In this document: positions 8,831 through 17,470 of the stretch, piece by piece
Layout of the letters: each line of letters begins with the position of its first letter
How positions within the stretch are numbered: position 1 is the first letter of the stretch
Notes under the pieces: generated by a model
Database searches by the model: none
What the model was told of the DNA's origin: nothing
What the model saw: the letters and a program-made list of their open reading frames with translations, nothing else
From: Streptomyces lateritius
Lineage (GTDB): Bacteria > Actinomycetota > Actinomycetes > Streptomycetales > Streptomycetaceae
Assembly: GCF_014649715.1 (NCBI RefSeq)
Contig: NZ_BMTO01000007.1
Coordinates: forward strand, 154,536-218,535
Direction of reading: 5' to 3'
Length of the DNA: 64,000 nt
Program-made: the position numbers and the translations under genes

Positions 8831-9112
8831 ATGCACCCCCACCAGCCGCCCACCGCTCCGTCCTGGTCCGCACTGACCGGCAAGCGCGTCCTCGACCTGT
8901 CCCGGCTCCAGCCCGGCCCCTACGCCACCTCCATGCTCGCCGACCGCGGCGCCGATGTGATCAAGATCGAGGACCCGGCCGGGGGCGACCTCGTACGCTT
9001 CACCCCCGGCTTGTTCGCCGCCCTCAACCGCAACAAGCGCTCCGGCACCCTCGACCTGCGCGAGAAGCACGACCGGGAGACCTTTCTGCGTCATCTTCGG
9101 AGCCAGGTCTGA
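8831..9112 (+). pseudogene. Truncated CaiB/BaiF-type (family III) CoA-transferase
   Basis: A 93-aa open frame from the ATG at 8831, preceded by GAGGGAG. It matches only the N-terminus of family III CoA-transferases ([39 protein letters not shown] in three consecutive motifs). Full-length members are around 350-400 aa, so most of the protein is absent. The frame stops after [12 protein letters not shown]. It lies 36 nt after the decayed acyl-CoA dehydrogenase, so the two probably formed one acyl-CoA degradation operon that was lost together. Confidence 0.75.
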
Positions 9113-9613
9113 AGACCTTCCGCAGCCCCCACCCGCCCTGGGTGAGCACGACAGGGAAGTACTCGACGCACTCACAGCAGATCAGGGCGAACGCTGAGCC
9201 GGGCCACGGCTGTTCGGGCGAGGGCTCGAGGGCAGCTCGGGGTGGCCGGAACGTCATGCCCGAGGGCGTTCACCGTACAGCGGCCGCGTGGGTCCCCGGC
9301 GGCGCGACAGCGATTTCCCCGCATTCTCGCCCCCGGCGCCCCCGGGTGATGCGCTGGGGCCAGGCCCTTCTTCTCCGGGCACCACCCGCAGGCCGTCGCG
9401 CGCCCGCCGGTCGCCGCCCCACCGCGCGGCGGGGAGCCGAGGAGGCCATGACGTCGCCGAGCTGCGCTTCAGCCCTGCACACCACCCCCTCACGCACGGC
9501 GCTCACGGGCGCGGCAGAGAGCTTGCGCAAGTTGGCGCAATTTCTTTCAGTCGAGCGACTCCCTTCCCTATCCTTGCTCCCGTAACGTTCGAGAAGTGAA
9601 GGGATGATCACAG
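9113..9613. other. Gap after the decayed CoA-transferase
   Basis: About 500 bases with no gene I can name. On the minus strand near 9110-9200 a short frame (containing FALICCECVEYFPVVLTQGG) reads like protein but has no supported start and may be a relic of whatever truncated the CoA-transferase. The last 100 bases hold the amylase-inhibitor promoter region. Confidence 0.3.
9523..9540. promoter_or_regulatory. TTGCGCAA / TTGGCGCAA direct repeat upstream of the amylase-inhibitor gene
   Basis: The palindrome TTGCGCAA (9523-9530) is followed after G by the near-copy TTGGCGCAA (9532-9540), about 75-90 nt before the start. TTGC/GCAA palindromes resemble operators of LacI-family regulators of Streptomyces amylase and maltose genes (MalR/Reg1 type). 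That assignment is inference. Confidence 0.35.
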
Positions 9614-9937
9614 ATGCAGGGGCTCATGCGTTCAACTTTCCGCGTCACCGCAGGAGCGTTTATGGCCGCCGCAGCTCTTCTCACTCAGACCTCTGGAGCA
9701 GAGGCGGCCGCATGGGGTGACCCTGCGCCCTCTTGTGTTCAATACTCGACGAGTTGGCGCTACACCTTCGTCACCAACACGTGCGCAGCCTCCCAGCACG
9801 TCACGGTCGAATACCGGGACGGCAGCACCGTCCCTTGCCGGACGGCCGCGCCGGGCGACACGGTGACATTCCCCGGCGACGGCACCGGGGACAACCGCGT
9901 CCGTGCGGTGATCCTCTGCGCCACTCCGTCCGCGTAG
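9614..9937 (+). CDS. Secreted alpha-amylase inhibitor, tendamistat family
   Basis: A 107-aa preprotein starting at the ATG at 9614, preceded by GAAGGGA; a second ATG at 9626 is possible. The signal peptide ends around AEAAA, leaving a mature protein of about 75 residues. The mature part follows the tendamistat pattern: PAPSCVQY, then TSWRY, then a second Cys (TNTCA), VTVEYRDG, a third Cys in VPCRTAAPGD, GDGTGDNR, and a final Cys. The WRY triplet is the residue set that enters the amylase active site in tendamistat, and the four cysteines match its two disulfides. It should bind and block alpha-amylases outside the cell. Confidence 0.88.
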   Translation: MQGLMRSTFRVTAGAFMAAAALLTQTSGAEAAAWGDPAPSCVQYSTSWRYTFVTNTCAASQHVTVEYRDGSTVPCRTAAPGDTVTFPGDGTGDNRVRAVILCATPSA

Positions 9938-9997
9938 GCGTGACCCCTCACCGTGGGCCGTGACGCTGACTCGCAGGTCCGCGGCGCAGCCCGGGGG

Positions 9998-10342
9998 TCA
10001 GCCCCGCAGGGCCCCGGCACGCTCCGCAAGCAGGGGCATCAGGTTTTCACGCCATGTTTCGAGGTGGACCATGCCGCTGGACATCCCGCCGTGGGCGTAC
10101 TGCTCCCGGTAGACGGCCGAAGCTTCGGCTTCGGCGAGGTCGAGACCCACGACCTCACTGAACGCCGCCCGCAGCAGGGCGGTGACGCCATTCGCCGAGG
10201 GCGGGACGGCCGTGCCGGACAGGTGGTCGCGCAAGGCCCGCCACACGTGGGGGTCGCCGCGCAGACCCCACCTGGCCGGCTCGGGATCGAAGAGGACGGC
10301 CATGGTCGCGACCGCTGCGTCATCAGGTGGTTCGTATGCCAC
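9998..10342 (-). CDS. Hypothetical protein
   Basis: A 114-aa protein starting MAYEPPDDAAVATMAVLF; a second Met at residue 14 is an alternative start. Coding bias is good. It is acidic and mostly helical, with a WRALRDHLSG segment and a C-terminal HLETWRENLMPLLAERAG helix. No signal peptide or membrane segment is seen. I do not recognise the family. It is convergent with the amylase-inhibitor gene. Confidence 0.55.
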   Translation of the reverse strand: MAYEPPDDAAVATMAVLFDPEPARWGLRGDPHVWRALRDHLSGTAVPPSANGVTALLRAAFSEVVGLDLAEAEASAVYREQYAHGGMSSGMVHLETWRENLMPLLAERAGALRG

Positions 10343-10458
10343 GGAAGTAGTTTCTCAAACCGCGTCGGGTTCGGGGAGGGCCAGGACGTCCGCACCGGAA
10401 GGGCATCGAAGCGCGCGCCGAGTGTGTGATCCCTCCTGCCTCGGGTAGCCGGGTGCCC

Positions 10459-10755
10459 ATGTTCAAGCATCGACGTGTACGGCTTGCGTGCGTACTGCTC
10501 ATCGGGTGGGCGGCGCTGACGGCCATGGAGCGGTGGGCGGAGCACGCGCCTTGGTCCGCAGCAGCCCGGAGCGGGCTGTTGTGGTCGTGTGTCATAGCGG
10601 GTACGTGGTGGTTCGCCGAGATGACCCAGGGCTGGTGGTCAGGAGCAGAAGCTGCGCGCGAAGAAGCTCCGTGCGAAGAGGAAGGGCCGCCCGTGAGCAG
10701 CGCCTTCGAAGAGGAGGAACGCCCCCACAAGCCCGGCCACGTCGACTACCGGTGA
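10459..10755 (+). CDS. Small membrane protein, unknown
   Basis: A 98-aa frame from the ATG at 10459. Two hydrophobic segments (LACVLLIGWAALTAM and SGLLWSCVIAGTWWFAE) are followed by an acidic, Glu/Pro-rich cytoplasmic-looking tail (EEAPCEEEGPP, EEEERPH). No strong ribosome-binding site is visible, which lowers confidence. I do not recognise the family. Confidence 0.4.
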   Translation: MFKHRRVRLACVLLIGWAALTAMERWAEHAPWSAAARSGLLWSCVIAGTWWFAEMTQGWWSGAEAAREEAPCEEEGPPVSSAFEEEERPHKPGHVDYR

Positions 10756-10843
10756 CACCGACGTCCAATGGTGGTGACAAGGGGGCCGAGACGTGACCCC
10801 GGGCCGGGCGAGCGGCACCACAGGCCGCGAGACGGCGTCGGTG

Positions 10844-11410
10844 TCACGTTCTGCCTCGGCGCTTGTTCCGCACGATGAGCACGGCAGCCGCGCCGCCGGC
10901 CAGGAGGACTCCCCCGGCCGCCACCGCGGTGCCGGGGAGCCGTGGAGGAGCCTCGGCAGCCGCTGTCGTGGCCGTGGGCGGGTGGGACGCGGGCGCGGGT
11001 GGAGGGGGCGGCGTCTTCGTCCGTTCGGTGGCGGCCACGGTGATGTCCTCCTCGTCGCGACCGAGGGCGGGATGGCCCACCTCGACCGAGACCTTCCAGC
11101 GGCCGGGAGGCAGCGCCTCCGCGGTGGTGAAGCGCTTCTTGTCGGAGGGGTCTCGCACCAGCATCCACGGCCCCTCCGTGCGCCTGCCGTCCGCGCTGAC
11201 GGCGTTCACGGTGGCGGCGACCCGTTCGTCGACGAAGTCCTTGTCGTTCTCCCAGGTGACCCGTGTCGTCACCCGTCCGTGGTCGTGACCGGTGATGTCG
11301 ACCGCCAAGGTGCCTCCGTGGGCTCGGGCGGTCCCTGGGGCGGCCACGAGGAGGGTCACGACGGCCGCTGCCGAGGCGGTGGCCGCGATCGCTGAACGCA
11401 GGGAGTGCAC
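10844..11410 (-). CDS. Exported, C-terminally anchored protein of unknown function
   Basis: A 188-aa protein starting at the GTG at 11408-11410, chosen over a TTG 12 nt upstream because GGAGG sits 5 nt before it. The signal peptide cleaves near ARAHGG. The mature part is a beta-sandwich-like domain of about 95 residues (VDITGHDHG, TRVTWENDKDFVDE, PGRWKVSVEVG). A Pro/Thr/Ala-rich linker leads to RLPGTAVAAGG, a transmembrane helix and the basic tail RNKRRGRT. This end looks like a sorting signal, but LPGTA is not a canonical LPXTG or LAXTG motif. Membrane anchoring is therefore certain only in the general sense. Function unknown. Confidence 0.7.
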   Translation of the reverse strand: MHSLRSAIAATASAAAVVTLLVAAPGTARAHGGTLAVDITGHDHGRVTTRVTWENDKDFVDERVAATVNAVSADGRRTEGPWMLVRDPSDKKRFTTAEALPPGRWKVSVEVGHPALGRDEEDITVAATERTKTPPPPPAPASHPPTATTAAAEAPPRLPGTAVAAGGVLLAGGAAAVLIVRNKRRGRT

Positions 11411-11458
11411 AGGGTCCTCCAAAAGGACGGGGCGGTGTACGGAGCCGAAGGGCGGAGA

Positions 11459-11482
11459 GGCCGAAGGGCCGAAGGGCCGAAG
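11459..11482. repeat. Three tandem copies of GGCCGAAG
   Basis: Three exact 8-bp copies lie head to tail, with a related GCCGAAGGG at 11444. They lie in the short gap between the metalloprotease terminator and the anchored-protein gene. Confidence 0.7.
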
Positions 11483-11487
11483 GGGTG

Positions 11488-11526
11488 GACGGCCGGCGGA
11501 CGGTCAGGCACCGTCCGCCGGCCGTC
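11488..11526 (-). terminator. Perfect hairpin after the metalloprotease gene
   Basis: Arms 11488-11504 and 11510-11526, 17 nt each and fully complementary, with a 5-nt loop. It is 38 nt past the protease stop and isolates the next gene on the same strand. Confidence 0.8.
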
Positions 11527-11563
11527 ATCGGGGCGGGCGCCGGCCGAAGCCGGTCATGGGGGG

Positions 11564-13621
11564 TCAGGCCGACTTCTGCATCGTCCAGATCTGAGCCGGT
11601 GCCCCGCCCGCGTGCTGGAGTTCGATCAGCCAGGATCCGTAGTACGGCCGGTTGCTGACGCCCAGCGCGAAACGGCCCGCACCCGCGGTGATCATCACGC
11701 CGTTGCCGGTGGGAGCAAGCTTCCACAGCTGCGCGGCGGCGTTGCCACAGGGCTGCTGGGACACCCACATGCCCGGGCCGGCCGTACCGCCTGTCTGGAG
11801 ACACTTGCCCGACGCGGCAGAGCGGATACGGCTGTGACCGTTGCCCGCGTCGTCGATGTACCACTGCTGATGGGCGTAGCCATTGCGTGGCGACCCGACC
11901 AGGACGGTTCCGTCCGCGGTCCTGCCGCCCCACACTTCCGCGGCCGTGCCGGTGGCGCCGTTGGTGAGAACGTGGCGCGTGTTCGGTGTCGTGCCGCCGC
12001 CGGCGTCGGCGGTGCGGAAGGACGTGGCCTTGCCCGGACCGCTGTCCTTCCCGGACAGGTCCCGCACGGAGACGGCGAGGGTGTGGTCGCTGCTGGGCTT
12101 CAGGTTGTAGACGCGCGCGCTGTTCCCCTTCACCCAGCCGATGGCCTGGCCGTCAAGGATGAGCTGGTACCAGGCGGCGTTGCCGACGGCCGGCCAGGTG
12201 GCCACGACGGAGTCCGGCGCGATCTGCCCGATGGTGACCGTGGGTGCCGTGGACGGACCGCCTGTCGGTGTCGGGGTGGGTGTGCGCGTGGGGGTGGGTG
12301 TCGGATCGGGCTGGGTGGTTCCCCTGGTACGCATGAGGAACTGACTGTCGGCCATGTTCCAGTGCGTGGCCAGATAGCTGCCGGGCCGGGGGTTGGTGTG
12401 GAAGTAGTCGTCGTGGTTGCAGTCCAGCCGGTTCTCGTAGGCGCCGTCCTGACAGATCGAACGCATCCGCGGGTAGTACGGGCTGTCCGAGTAGCACATC
12501 ACGTCCCACTCGTCGGTGCAGTGGGCGCCCCGGCTGGTATTGGGTGCGCTGTTGTTCACCGCGCCGAGATTGTGGCCCAGCTCGTGGGCGGCGGTGTGGC
12601 CGCCCCAGCAGCCTGTGTCCGTACGGCCGTAGGAGGGGCCGAAGTTGCTGAGGTTGTTCTGGGCGGGCCGCTCGTCACCGGCGAAGGTGCCTATGCCGCA
12701 GTACACCTGGGCATCGGCGAAGATCATGTACTTGCGGTCACGGCGGTCCAGACCCCGGGCGGCGAGCGCCCGGTTCATGGCGCTGAACTCGGCGAGCGCC
12801 GCGGCGGGGAGCTCGATGTTGAGCACCGTCGGCACGCAGTCGGAGCCCGTGACGTAGCGGATGTGCCGCACGCCGCCGGTGTCCTCGGCGCTCGCGGAGA
12901 AGATCAGGTCGGCGTCCGCCGCCCACTTGCGGAAGGACGCCAGGTACGTGGCGTACCGGTCCGTTCCCGGGGAGTGGACGTAGACCACCTGGACGCGGTT
13001 GCCAGTCGTGCCGTCACCGTCGCACTGCACGGTCTGCCCGGTCGGGGCGGTCACCGGGGCCTTGCGGGTGCCGGCGGCCGCCCCCGTCGGCGGGTCGCCC
13101 TTTTCCGGTGCGGCGGCGTCGAGCGCGGGAGTGGAGGTCCTGGGCAGTTCGGCACCTGACGCCTTGTCGTCGGACCGGTCGGGCACCTGCTTGGCAGGGT
13201 CCTCTGCGGGGACGACCGCCGCGACGGCCGGAGGCGTGTCCTTCTTGATGTCGACGCCCTTCGGAGGGGCGTCCGGGCCATGCGTGCAGTGGCCGACCGT
13301 CGTGCGGTAGACGCCGGCGCACGGATCCCCCGCGGGCGCAGGCGTCAGACCCTCGTAGACGAGACCGCGTTCCGGCTCGCTCTTCGGCTTCTTGACCAGG
13401 GGTTCCGGCTTCTCGTCCCGCGCGGGCCCGGCGGCCGGCACGGGCGCCGTCGTGGGTGTGCCGGCGGGCTGGGCGAGCTGCAGGGGGCGGTCGGTCCCGG
13501 CTGCCGGGTCGGCGGCCTCGTATGTCACGCCTGCGACGACCGCCATGGCGGCGACGGCCGCGGCGAGTATGAGACCGGGCGCCCTACGGCGGCGCGGCTT
13601 CAGTCTTCGACGTCCTGACAA
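11564..13621 (-). CDS. Secreted metzincin-like metalloprotease with FN3 and ricin-type lectin domains
   Basis: A 685-aa protein starting at the TTG at 13619-13621, with AGAGG upstream. A basic N-terminus and hydrophobic segment (about 16-35) act as signal or anchor, followed by a Pro/Ala/Lys-rich stretch to about 190. The catalytic region (about 195-430) carries HELGHNLGAVNN at 346-357 and a Met-turn candidate DVMCY at 373-377, placing it among metzincin-like zinc proteases. A (TP)n linker near 440-455 precedes a fibronectin type III module (about 458-537). A ricin-B lectin domain follows (about 550-685, SGKCLQTGG, QLW, QIW). It should act outside the cell, tethered to glycans by the lectin. 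Confidence 0.88.
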   Translation of the reverse strand: MSGRRRLKPRRRRAPGLILAAAVAAMAVVAGVTYEAADPAAGTDRPLQLAQPAGTPTTAPVPAAGPARDEKPEPLVKKPKSEPERGLVYEGLTPAPAGDPCAGVYRTTVGHCTHGPDAPPKGVDIKKDTPPAVAAVVPAEDPAKQVPDRSDDKASGAELPRTSTPALDAAAPEKGDPPTGAAAGTRKAPVTAPTGQTVQCDGDGTTGNRVQVVYVHSPGTDRYATYLASFRKWAADADLIFSASAEDTGGVRHIRYVTGSDCVPTVLNIELPAAALAEFSAMNRALAARGLDRRDRKYMIFADAQVYCGIGTFAGDERPAQNNLSNFGPSYGRTDTGCWGGHTAAHELGHNLGAVNNSAPNTSRGAHCTDEWDVMCYSDSPYYPRMRSICQDGAYENRLDCNHDDYFHTNPRPGSYLATHWNMADSQFLMRTRGTTQPDPTPTPTRTPTPTPTGGPSTAPTVTIGQIAPDSVVATWPAVGNAAWYQLILDGQAIGWVKGNSARVYNLKPSSDHTLAVSVRDLSGKDSGPGKATSFRTADAGGGTTPNTRHVLTNGATGTAAEVWGGRTADGTVLVGSPRNGYAHQQWYIDDAGNGHSRIRSAASGKCLQTGGTAGPGMWVSQQPCGNAAAQLWKLAPTGNGVMITAGAGRFALGVSNRPYYGSWLIELQHAGGAPAQIWTMQKSA

Positions 13622-14077
13622 GTGGCACCTCTTCCTTGATCGGGGAACAGTGCGCGGAAGCCTGCCAGAACGTCGGGACGGAAAATTCAGACATAGAGGG
13701 GCCGAACGAATATGTGCGTTCCGTTACCTGGTGGTACGAAATGACGATTCATCAAATCCCTTATGAGGCATGCGAGTTGACCTGAAACCGCAGGAATGGT
13801 TTAGCCCTTGACGATCTTCTCGTTATCCGATTGAGATAATCTGGATCGCTATTTGACTCGCCGTCAACGGAATGCCTCACTCCAAACAATTTCCGCCATC
13901 ACGCATGGTGCAAGTCCGAAACAATTGCTTGGGGAATCCATAAGGGGTCCCGAGGTCGAGGGCGTGGCGCAGCTCACATACTGAGCAGTTGGTAATGCCT
14001 CGCGCCTGATGGGAACGTGATGTCGGCGGACTCCGCTGGAGGGTTCCGCAGGACATGGCAGGGTGTGAGGAGCGACT
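13622..14077. other. A+T-richer spacer between protease and oxidoreductase
   Basis: About 455 bases. The stretch 13675-13990 is clearly lower in G+C than its surroundings and has no coding bias. It probably holds divergent promoters. I see no RNA gene or transposon end in it. Confidence 0.45.
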
Positions 14078-15034
14078 GTGCGTGCCATACACGTCACCGA
14101 ATTCGGCGGGCCCGAGGTGTTGCGGCTGGTGGAGGTGCCCGATCCCCGGCCAGAACCCGGCCGCCTGCTGATCGACGTCTCGGCAGCCGGCGTCAATTAC
14201 GCCGACACGCACGCGGTGGAGGATTCGTATCTGTCCCGTTCCGCCCTGCCGATGGTCCCGGGCGGTGAGGTGGTCGGCCGCACGGAGGACGGGCGCCGGG
14301 TCGTCGCCCTCGCGGACCGCTACGGCGGTTACGCCGAAATGACTTCCGTGCAGGAGGACTTGGCAATCGACGTCCCTGATTCGGTGAGCGACGGCGAGGC
14401 CCTGGCCTTGATCGTCCAGGGCCTCACCGCCTGGCACCTGCTGCGCACCGTGGGGCGCGTGGCCCCGGGCGAGTCGCTCGTGGTGCACGCCGCTGCGGGT
14501 GGCACCGGATCCCTCGCCGTGCAGCTCGCCAGGATGTTCGGGGCCGGACGCGTCATCGCCACCGCCTCCACCCCCCAGAAGCGCGATCTCGCCCTCTCCC
14601 TCGGTGCCGACGTCGCCGTCGACGCCGACGCGGAGGGCCTCAAGGACCGGCTGACAGAGGCCAACGAGGGCAAGAAGGTCGACGTCGTCCTCGAGATGAC
14701 AGGTGGGCCGGTCTTCGACGAGTCCCTCGCCGCCCTCGCGCCCTTCGGCCGACTGGTCACGTACGGCATGGCGAGCCGGCAGACCCCGCGTCCCGTCCAC
14801 GCGGCGCAACTGATGGGCCGCTCCCGGGCGGTCGTCGGCTTCTGGCTGATGCACGCGGTCGGGCGTCCCGGCATGTACCGCGAACCGATGTCGGAACTGC
14901 TCGAGATGGTCGGTGACGGGCGCCTGAAGCCACAGGTCGGCTGCGTCTATCCCCTGACCGAGGCGGCACGCGCGCACGAGGACCTCCGAGCCCGCAGGAC
15001 CGTCGGCAAGCTGATCCTCGACACGTCCCGCTGA
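14078..15034 (+). CDS. NADPH:quinone oxidoreductase, MDR superfamily
   Basis: A 318-aa protein starting at the GTG at 14078, preceded by GAGGAG. The N-terminal GroES-like half begins MRAIHVTEFGGPEVLRL and contains the quinone-reductase signature region AAGVNYADTH. The Rossmann half has VVHAAAGGTGSLAVQLARMFGA and a late LTEAARAHEDLRARRTVGKLIL. No structural zinc ligands are apparent, consistent with the quinone oxidoreductase branch. It would reduce quinones or similar enones with NADPH. It stands alone, divergent from the metalloprotease. Confidence 0.9.
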   Translation: MRAIHVTEFGGPEVLRLVEVPDPRPEPGRLLIDVSAAGVNYADTHAVEDSYLSRSALPMVPGGEVVGRTEDGRRVVALADRYGGYAEMTSVQEDLAIDVPDSVSDGEALALIVQGLTAWHLLRTVGRVAPGESLVVHAAAGGTGSLAVQLARMFGAGRVIATASTPQKRDLALSLGADVAVDADAEGLKDRLTEANEGKKVDVVLEMTGGPVFDESLAALAPFGRLVTYGMASRQTPRPVHAAQLMGRSRAVVGFWLMHAVGRPGMYREPMSELLEMVGDGRLKPQVGCVYPLTEAARAHEDLRARRTVGKLILDTSR

Positions 15035-15206
15035 TCCTGGGCTTCGCGGGCCCGTCCGGGAGCGCGCGACTCGTTGGGCGCGGAAAGCGGGTTCCGTCCG
15101 GCGGCACATCGGCAACCCGCCGGACGGTTCGGACACCCGGCGGATGCCTCTCTGCCCGACGGAGCGCGTCCATGGCGCGGACGGGCGCCGAACGGCGGAC
15201 TCCGTG

Positions 15207-16574
15207 TCAGGCGTTCACGGCCGCGCGCCGGATGGCGTCGAGCGTGCGCCTCACGTCGTCGTCCGTGGTGGACCAGTTGCTCACCGAGATACGCATGACG
15301 CGCCGGCCGTGCCAGGTGGAGCCGCTGATCCACGCCGTGCCGTCCTCGAGCAGCCTGGCGAGTACGCGGTCCGTACGTTCGTCGCTGCCGAACTCGGCGC
15401 AGACCTGGGTGAACACGACGTCGTTGAGCACTGTCGCACCGTCGATCTCCGCGATGCCGGTCGCGAACGTACGGGCGTGGGCGCACAGCCGCTCGACGAG
15501 GTCGGTCACACCTGAGCGGCCCAGGGACCTGAGGGCGGCCCACGCGGTGAAGGCCCTGCCACGCCGTGAGAGTTCGGGAACCTTGTCGATGGGGTCCCCC
15601 TGTTCGTGCTGGATGAGGTAGTCGCCGCGTTCGCCCATCGCCGCCCGGACCGCGGAGGGGTCACGCACGATCGCGAGTCCGCAGTCGTAGGGGACGTTCA
15701 GGGTCTTGTGGGCGTCCGTCGCCCAGGAGTCCGCGTCCGCGCAGCCCGCCGTCAGACGGGCGTACCGCGGCGAGACAGCCGCCCACAGTCCGAAGGCGCC
15801 GTCGACATGCACCCACGCGTCCGCCTCGCGCGCGGCCCGGATGCTCTCGACGAAGGGATCGAAGGCGCCGGAGTGGACGTCGCCGGCCTGGAGGATCACG
15901 ATCGTGGGGCTCTGCCCTCCGGCCGTCAGCGCGTGTCGCAGGGCGTCTGGCTCGATGCGTCCTTGATCGTCCGCCTCCACCAGGTCGGGCTTGCCGAGCC
16001 CGAGGTAGCGCAGCGCCATGCCGATGGCCATGTGCCGGGACTCTCCGGCGATGACGTGTACGGCGGGGCCACCGGTGAGGCCGTCGCGGCCGACGTTCCA
16101 GCCCGTGCGCCGCAGCACCGTGTCGCGGCCCGCGGCGAGGCATGTGAAGTTCGCCATCGTCGCGCCTGTGGTGAAGCCGACGGAGCCGGTGCTCGGCAGG
16201 CCGAGCAGATCGAGCAGCCACGCTCCGGCGACGTCCTCCGCCGCCGAGTACGCGGGCGAGACCGCGCGCATCACGCAGTTCTGGTCCCAGGCGCTGACCA
16301 GCCAGTCAGCGGCCAGGGCGGCCGGTTCGGTGCCGCCGACCACGAACCCGTAGAAGCGGCCGCTGGGGAACGCCGTGAGGCCCGGCTCGCAGGCCGTGGC
16401 CAGCAGGTCGACGACGTCGGCGGGGGTGCTGGGGTCGTCGGGCAGTTCGGCACCGAGCGCGCGGACGATCTCGTCGACCGAGGCGCGTGCGGGAACCCGG
16501 CGGTCGGACAGACTCGCCAGCCACCGGACGGCATGGTCATGCGCCCGTCGGAGCGCCGCCTCGCGCGCGTCCAT
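15207..16574 (-). CDS. PLP-dependent group II decarboxylase
   Basis: A 455-aa protein starting at the ATG at 16572-16574. No Shine-Dalgarno is present, and CATAGT lies 8 nt upstream, so the mRNA may be leaderless. Motifs fit aromatic-amino-acid/glutamate-type decarboxylases: TTGATMANFTCLAAGRD, VHVDGAFGLW (Asp258, pyridine-N contact) and DAHKTLNVPYDCG with the Schiff-base Lys at 290. The substrate amine cannot be told from sequence; tyrosine or tryptophan-like acids are plausible. It is the last of three minus-strand genes but has a gap of about 100 nt to the regulators upstream, so it may be separate. Confidence 0.88.
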   Translation of the reverse strand: MDAREAALRRAHDHAVRWLASLSDRRVPARASVDEIVRALGAELPDDPSTPADVVDLLATACEPGLTAFPSGRFYGFVVGGTEPAALAADWLVSAWDQNCVMRAVSPAYSAAEDVAGAWLLDLLGLPSTGSVGFTTGATMANFTCLAAGRDTVLRRTGWNVGRDGLTGGPAVHVIAGESRHMAIGMALRYLGLGKPDLVEADDQGRIEPDALRHALTAGGQSPTIVILQAGDVHSGAFDPFVESIRAAREADAWVHVDGAFGLWAAVSPRYARLTAGCADADSWATDAHKTLNVPYDCGLAIVRDPSAVRAAMGERGDYLIQHEQGDPIDKVPELSRRGRAFTAWAALRSLGRSGVTDLVERLCAHARTFATGIAEIDGATVLNDVVFTQVCAEFGSDERTDRVLARLLEDGTAWISGSTWHGRRVMRISVSNWSTTDDDVRRTLDAIRRAAVNA

Positions 16575-16673
16575 ACTTGGGACTATGCGACGGTGGCCAC
16601 CGACGCGCAAGCCGTGGCCCGCGCCCTTGCCCTTGCGCTGCTCACCGGGCGGAGGGGCGGAGAGACGCAGCCG

Positions 16674-17438
16674 TCACTCGACCGTCCCCCACCACGCCCC
16701 GCCCCGCCCCACGTCCGCCGCTGCGAGGTCGGCCCGGCCCTCGCCGAGGGTGAGGCGGGAGACGATGCGGTAACGGTCGCCCCGGTAGAGGGAGCGGACG
16801 TACTCGACCGGCCTGCCGCCCGTGTCCGAAGTGGTCCGGTCGAAGAGCAGTGCGGGTGACAGGACCGGCACCTCCAGGAGGGCGGCCTCCTCCTCGTTCA
16901 GCACGGTCGGCTCGATCGACTGGACCGCGTGGGCCGGTCGGATGCCGCGTCGCCTGCGCAAGTGGGCGTAGAAGCCGCCTTCCAGGTCGGCGGCGGTGAG
17001 TCCGGGGACGAGGTCGGCCGGGACGTGGAGGTGTTCCAGGGCGATCGGGGCGCCGTCGACATGTCGGAGACGGGTCACGTGCACCAGCTCCGACGCCGGG
17101 GAGATCGCGAGTCGGCGGCCGATCCGGGCGCCGGCGTGTACGGTGCGCAGGTCGAGCACCGTGCTCGTCCAACTGCCCCGGCTCCGGGGGGCGTCGGCCA
17201 CGTGGTTCTCGGCGACCAGCTCCTGGGTGATCTTGTCGGGCGCGACGAACATGCCGCGGCCGTGCTCCCGTACCAGCAGGCCCGTGGCGACGAGTTCGTC
17301 GACGGCGGCACGCAGGGTCGGGCGGGAGACCCCGAGGGCGGCGCAGAGGGTGCGCTCGGACGGGATGGCGTCACCCGGACGGCGACTGTCGATCATGGTC
17401 AGCAGATGCTCACGGACGCGCTCCCGCTTGAGCTCCAT
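16674..17438 (-). CDS. GntR/HutC (UTRA) transcriptional regulator, second of a tandem pair
   Basis: A 254-aa protein starting at the ATG at 17436-17438, with GGAGGGG. Winged HTH at residues about 1-70 (IPSERTLCAALGVSRPTLRAAVDEL), then a UTRA ligand-binding domain to about 238 (RIGRRLAISPASELVHVTRLR; PVEYVRSLYRGDRYRIVSRL). It is clearly a paralogue of the gene starting at 18238, with near-identical recognition helices but diverged ligand domains. The two are co-oriented with a 32-bp gap, so probably co-transcribed. The UTRA type and neighbouring GH20 and ABC genes suggest it senses an amino-sugar phosphate like DasR. Confidence 0.9.
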   Translation of the reverse strand: MELKRERVREHLLTMIDSRRPGDAIPSERTLCAALGVSRPTLRAAVDELVATGLLVREHGRGMFVAPDKITQELVAENHVADAPRSRGSWTSTVLDLRTVHAGARIGRRLAISPASELVHVTRLRHVDGAPIALEHLHVPADLVPGLTAADLEGGFYAHLRRRRGIRPAHAVQSIEPTVLNEEEAALLEVPVLSPALLFDRTTSDTGGRPVEYVRSLYRGDRYRIVSRLTLGEGRADLAAADVGRGGAWWGTVE

Positions 17439-17470
17439 CCTGCCCCTCCCCGGTGCGCCGTCGGCTGGGG

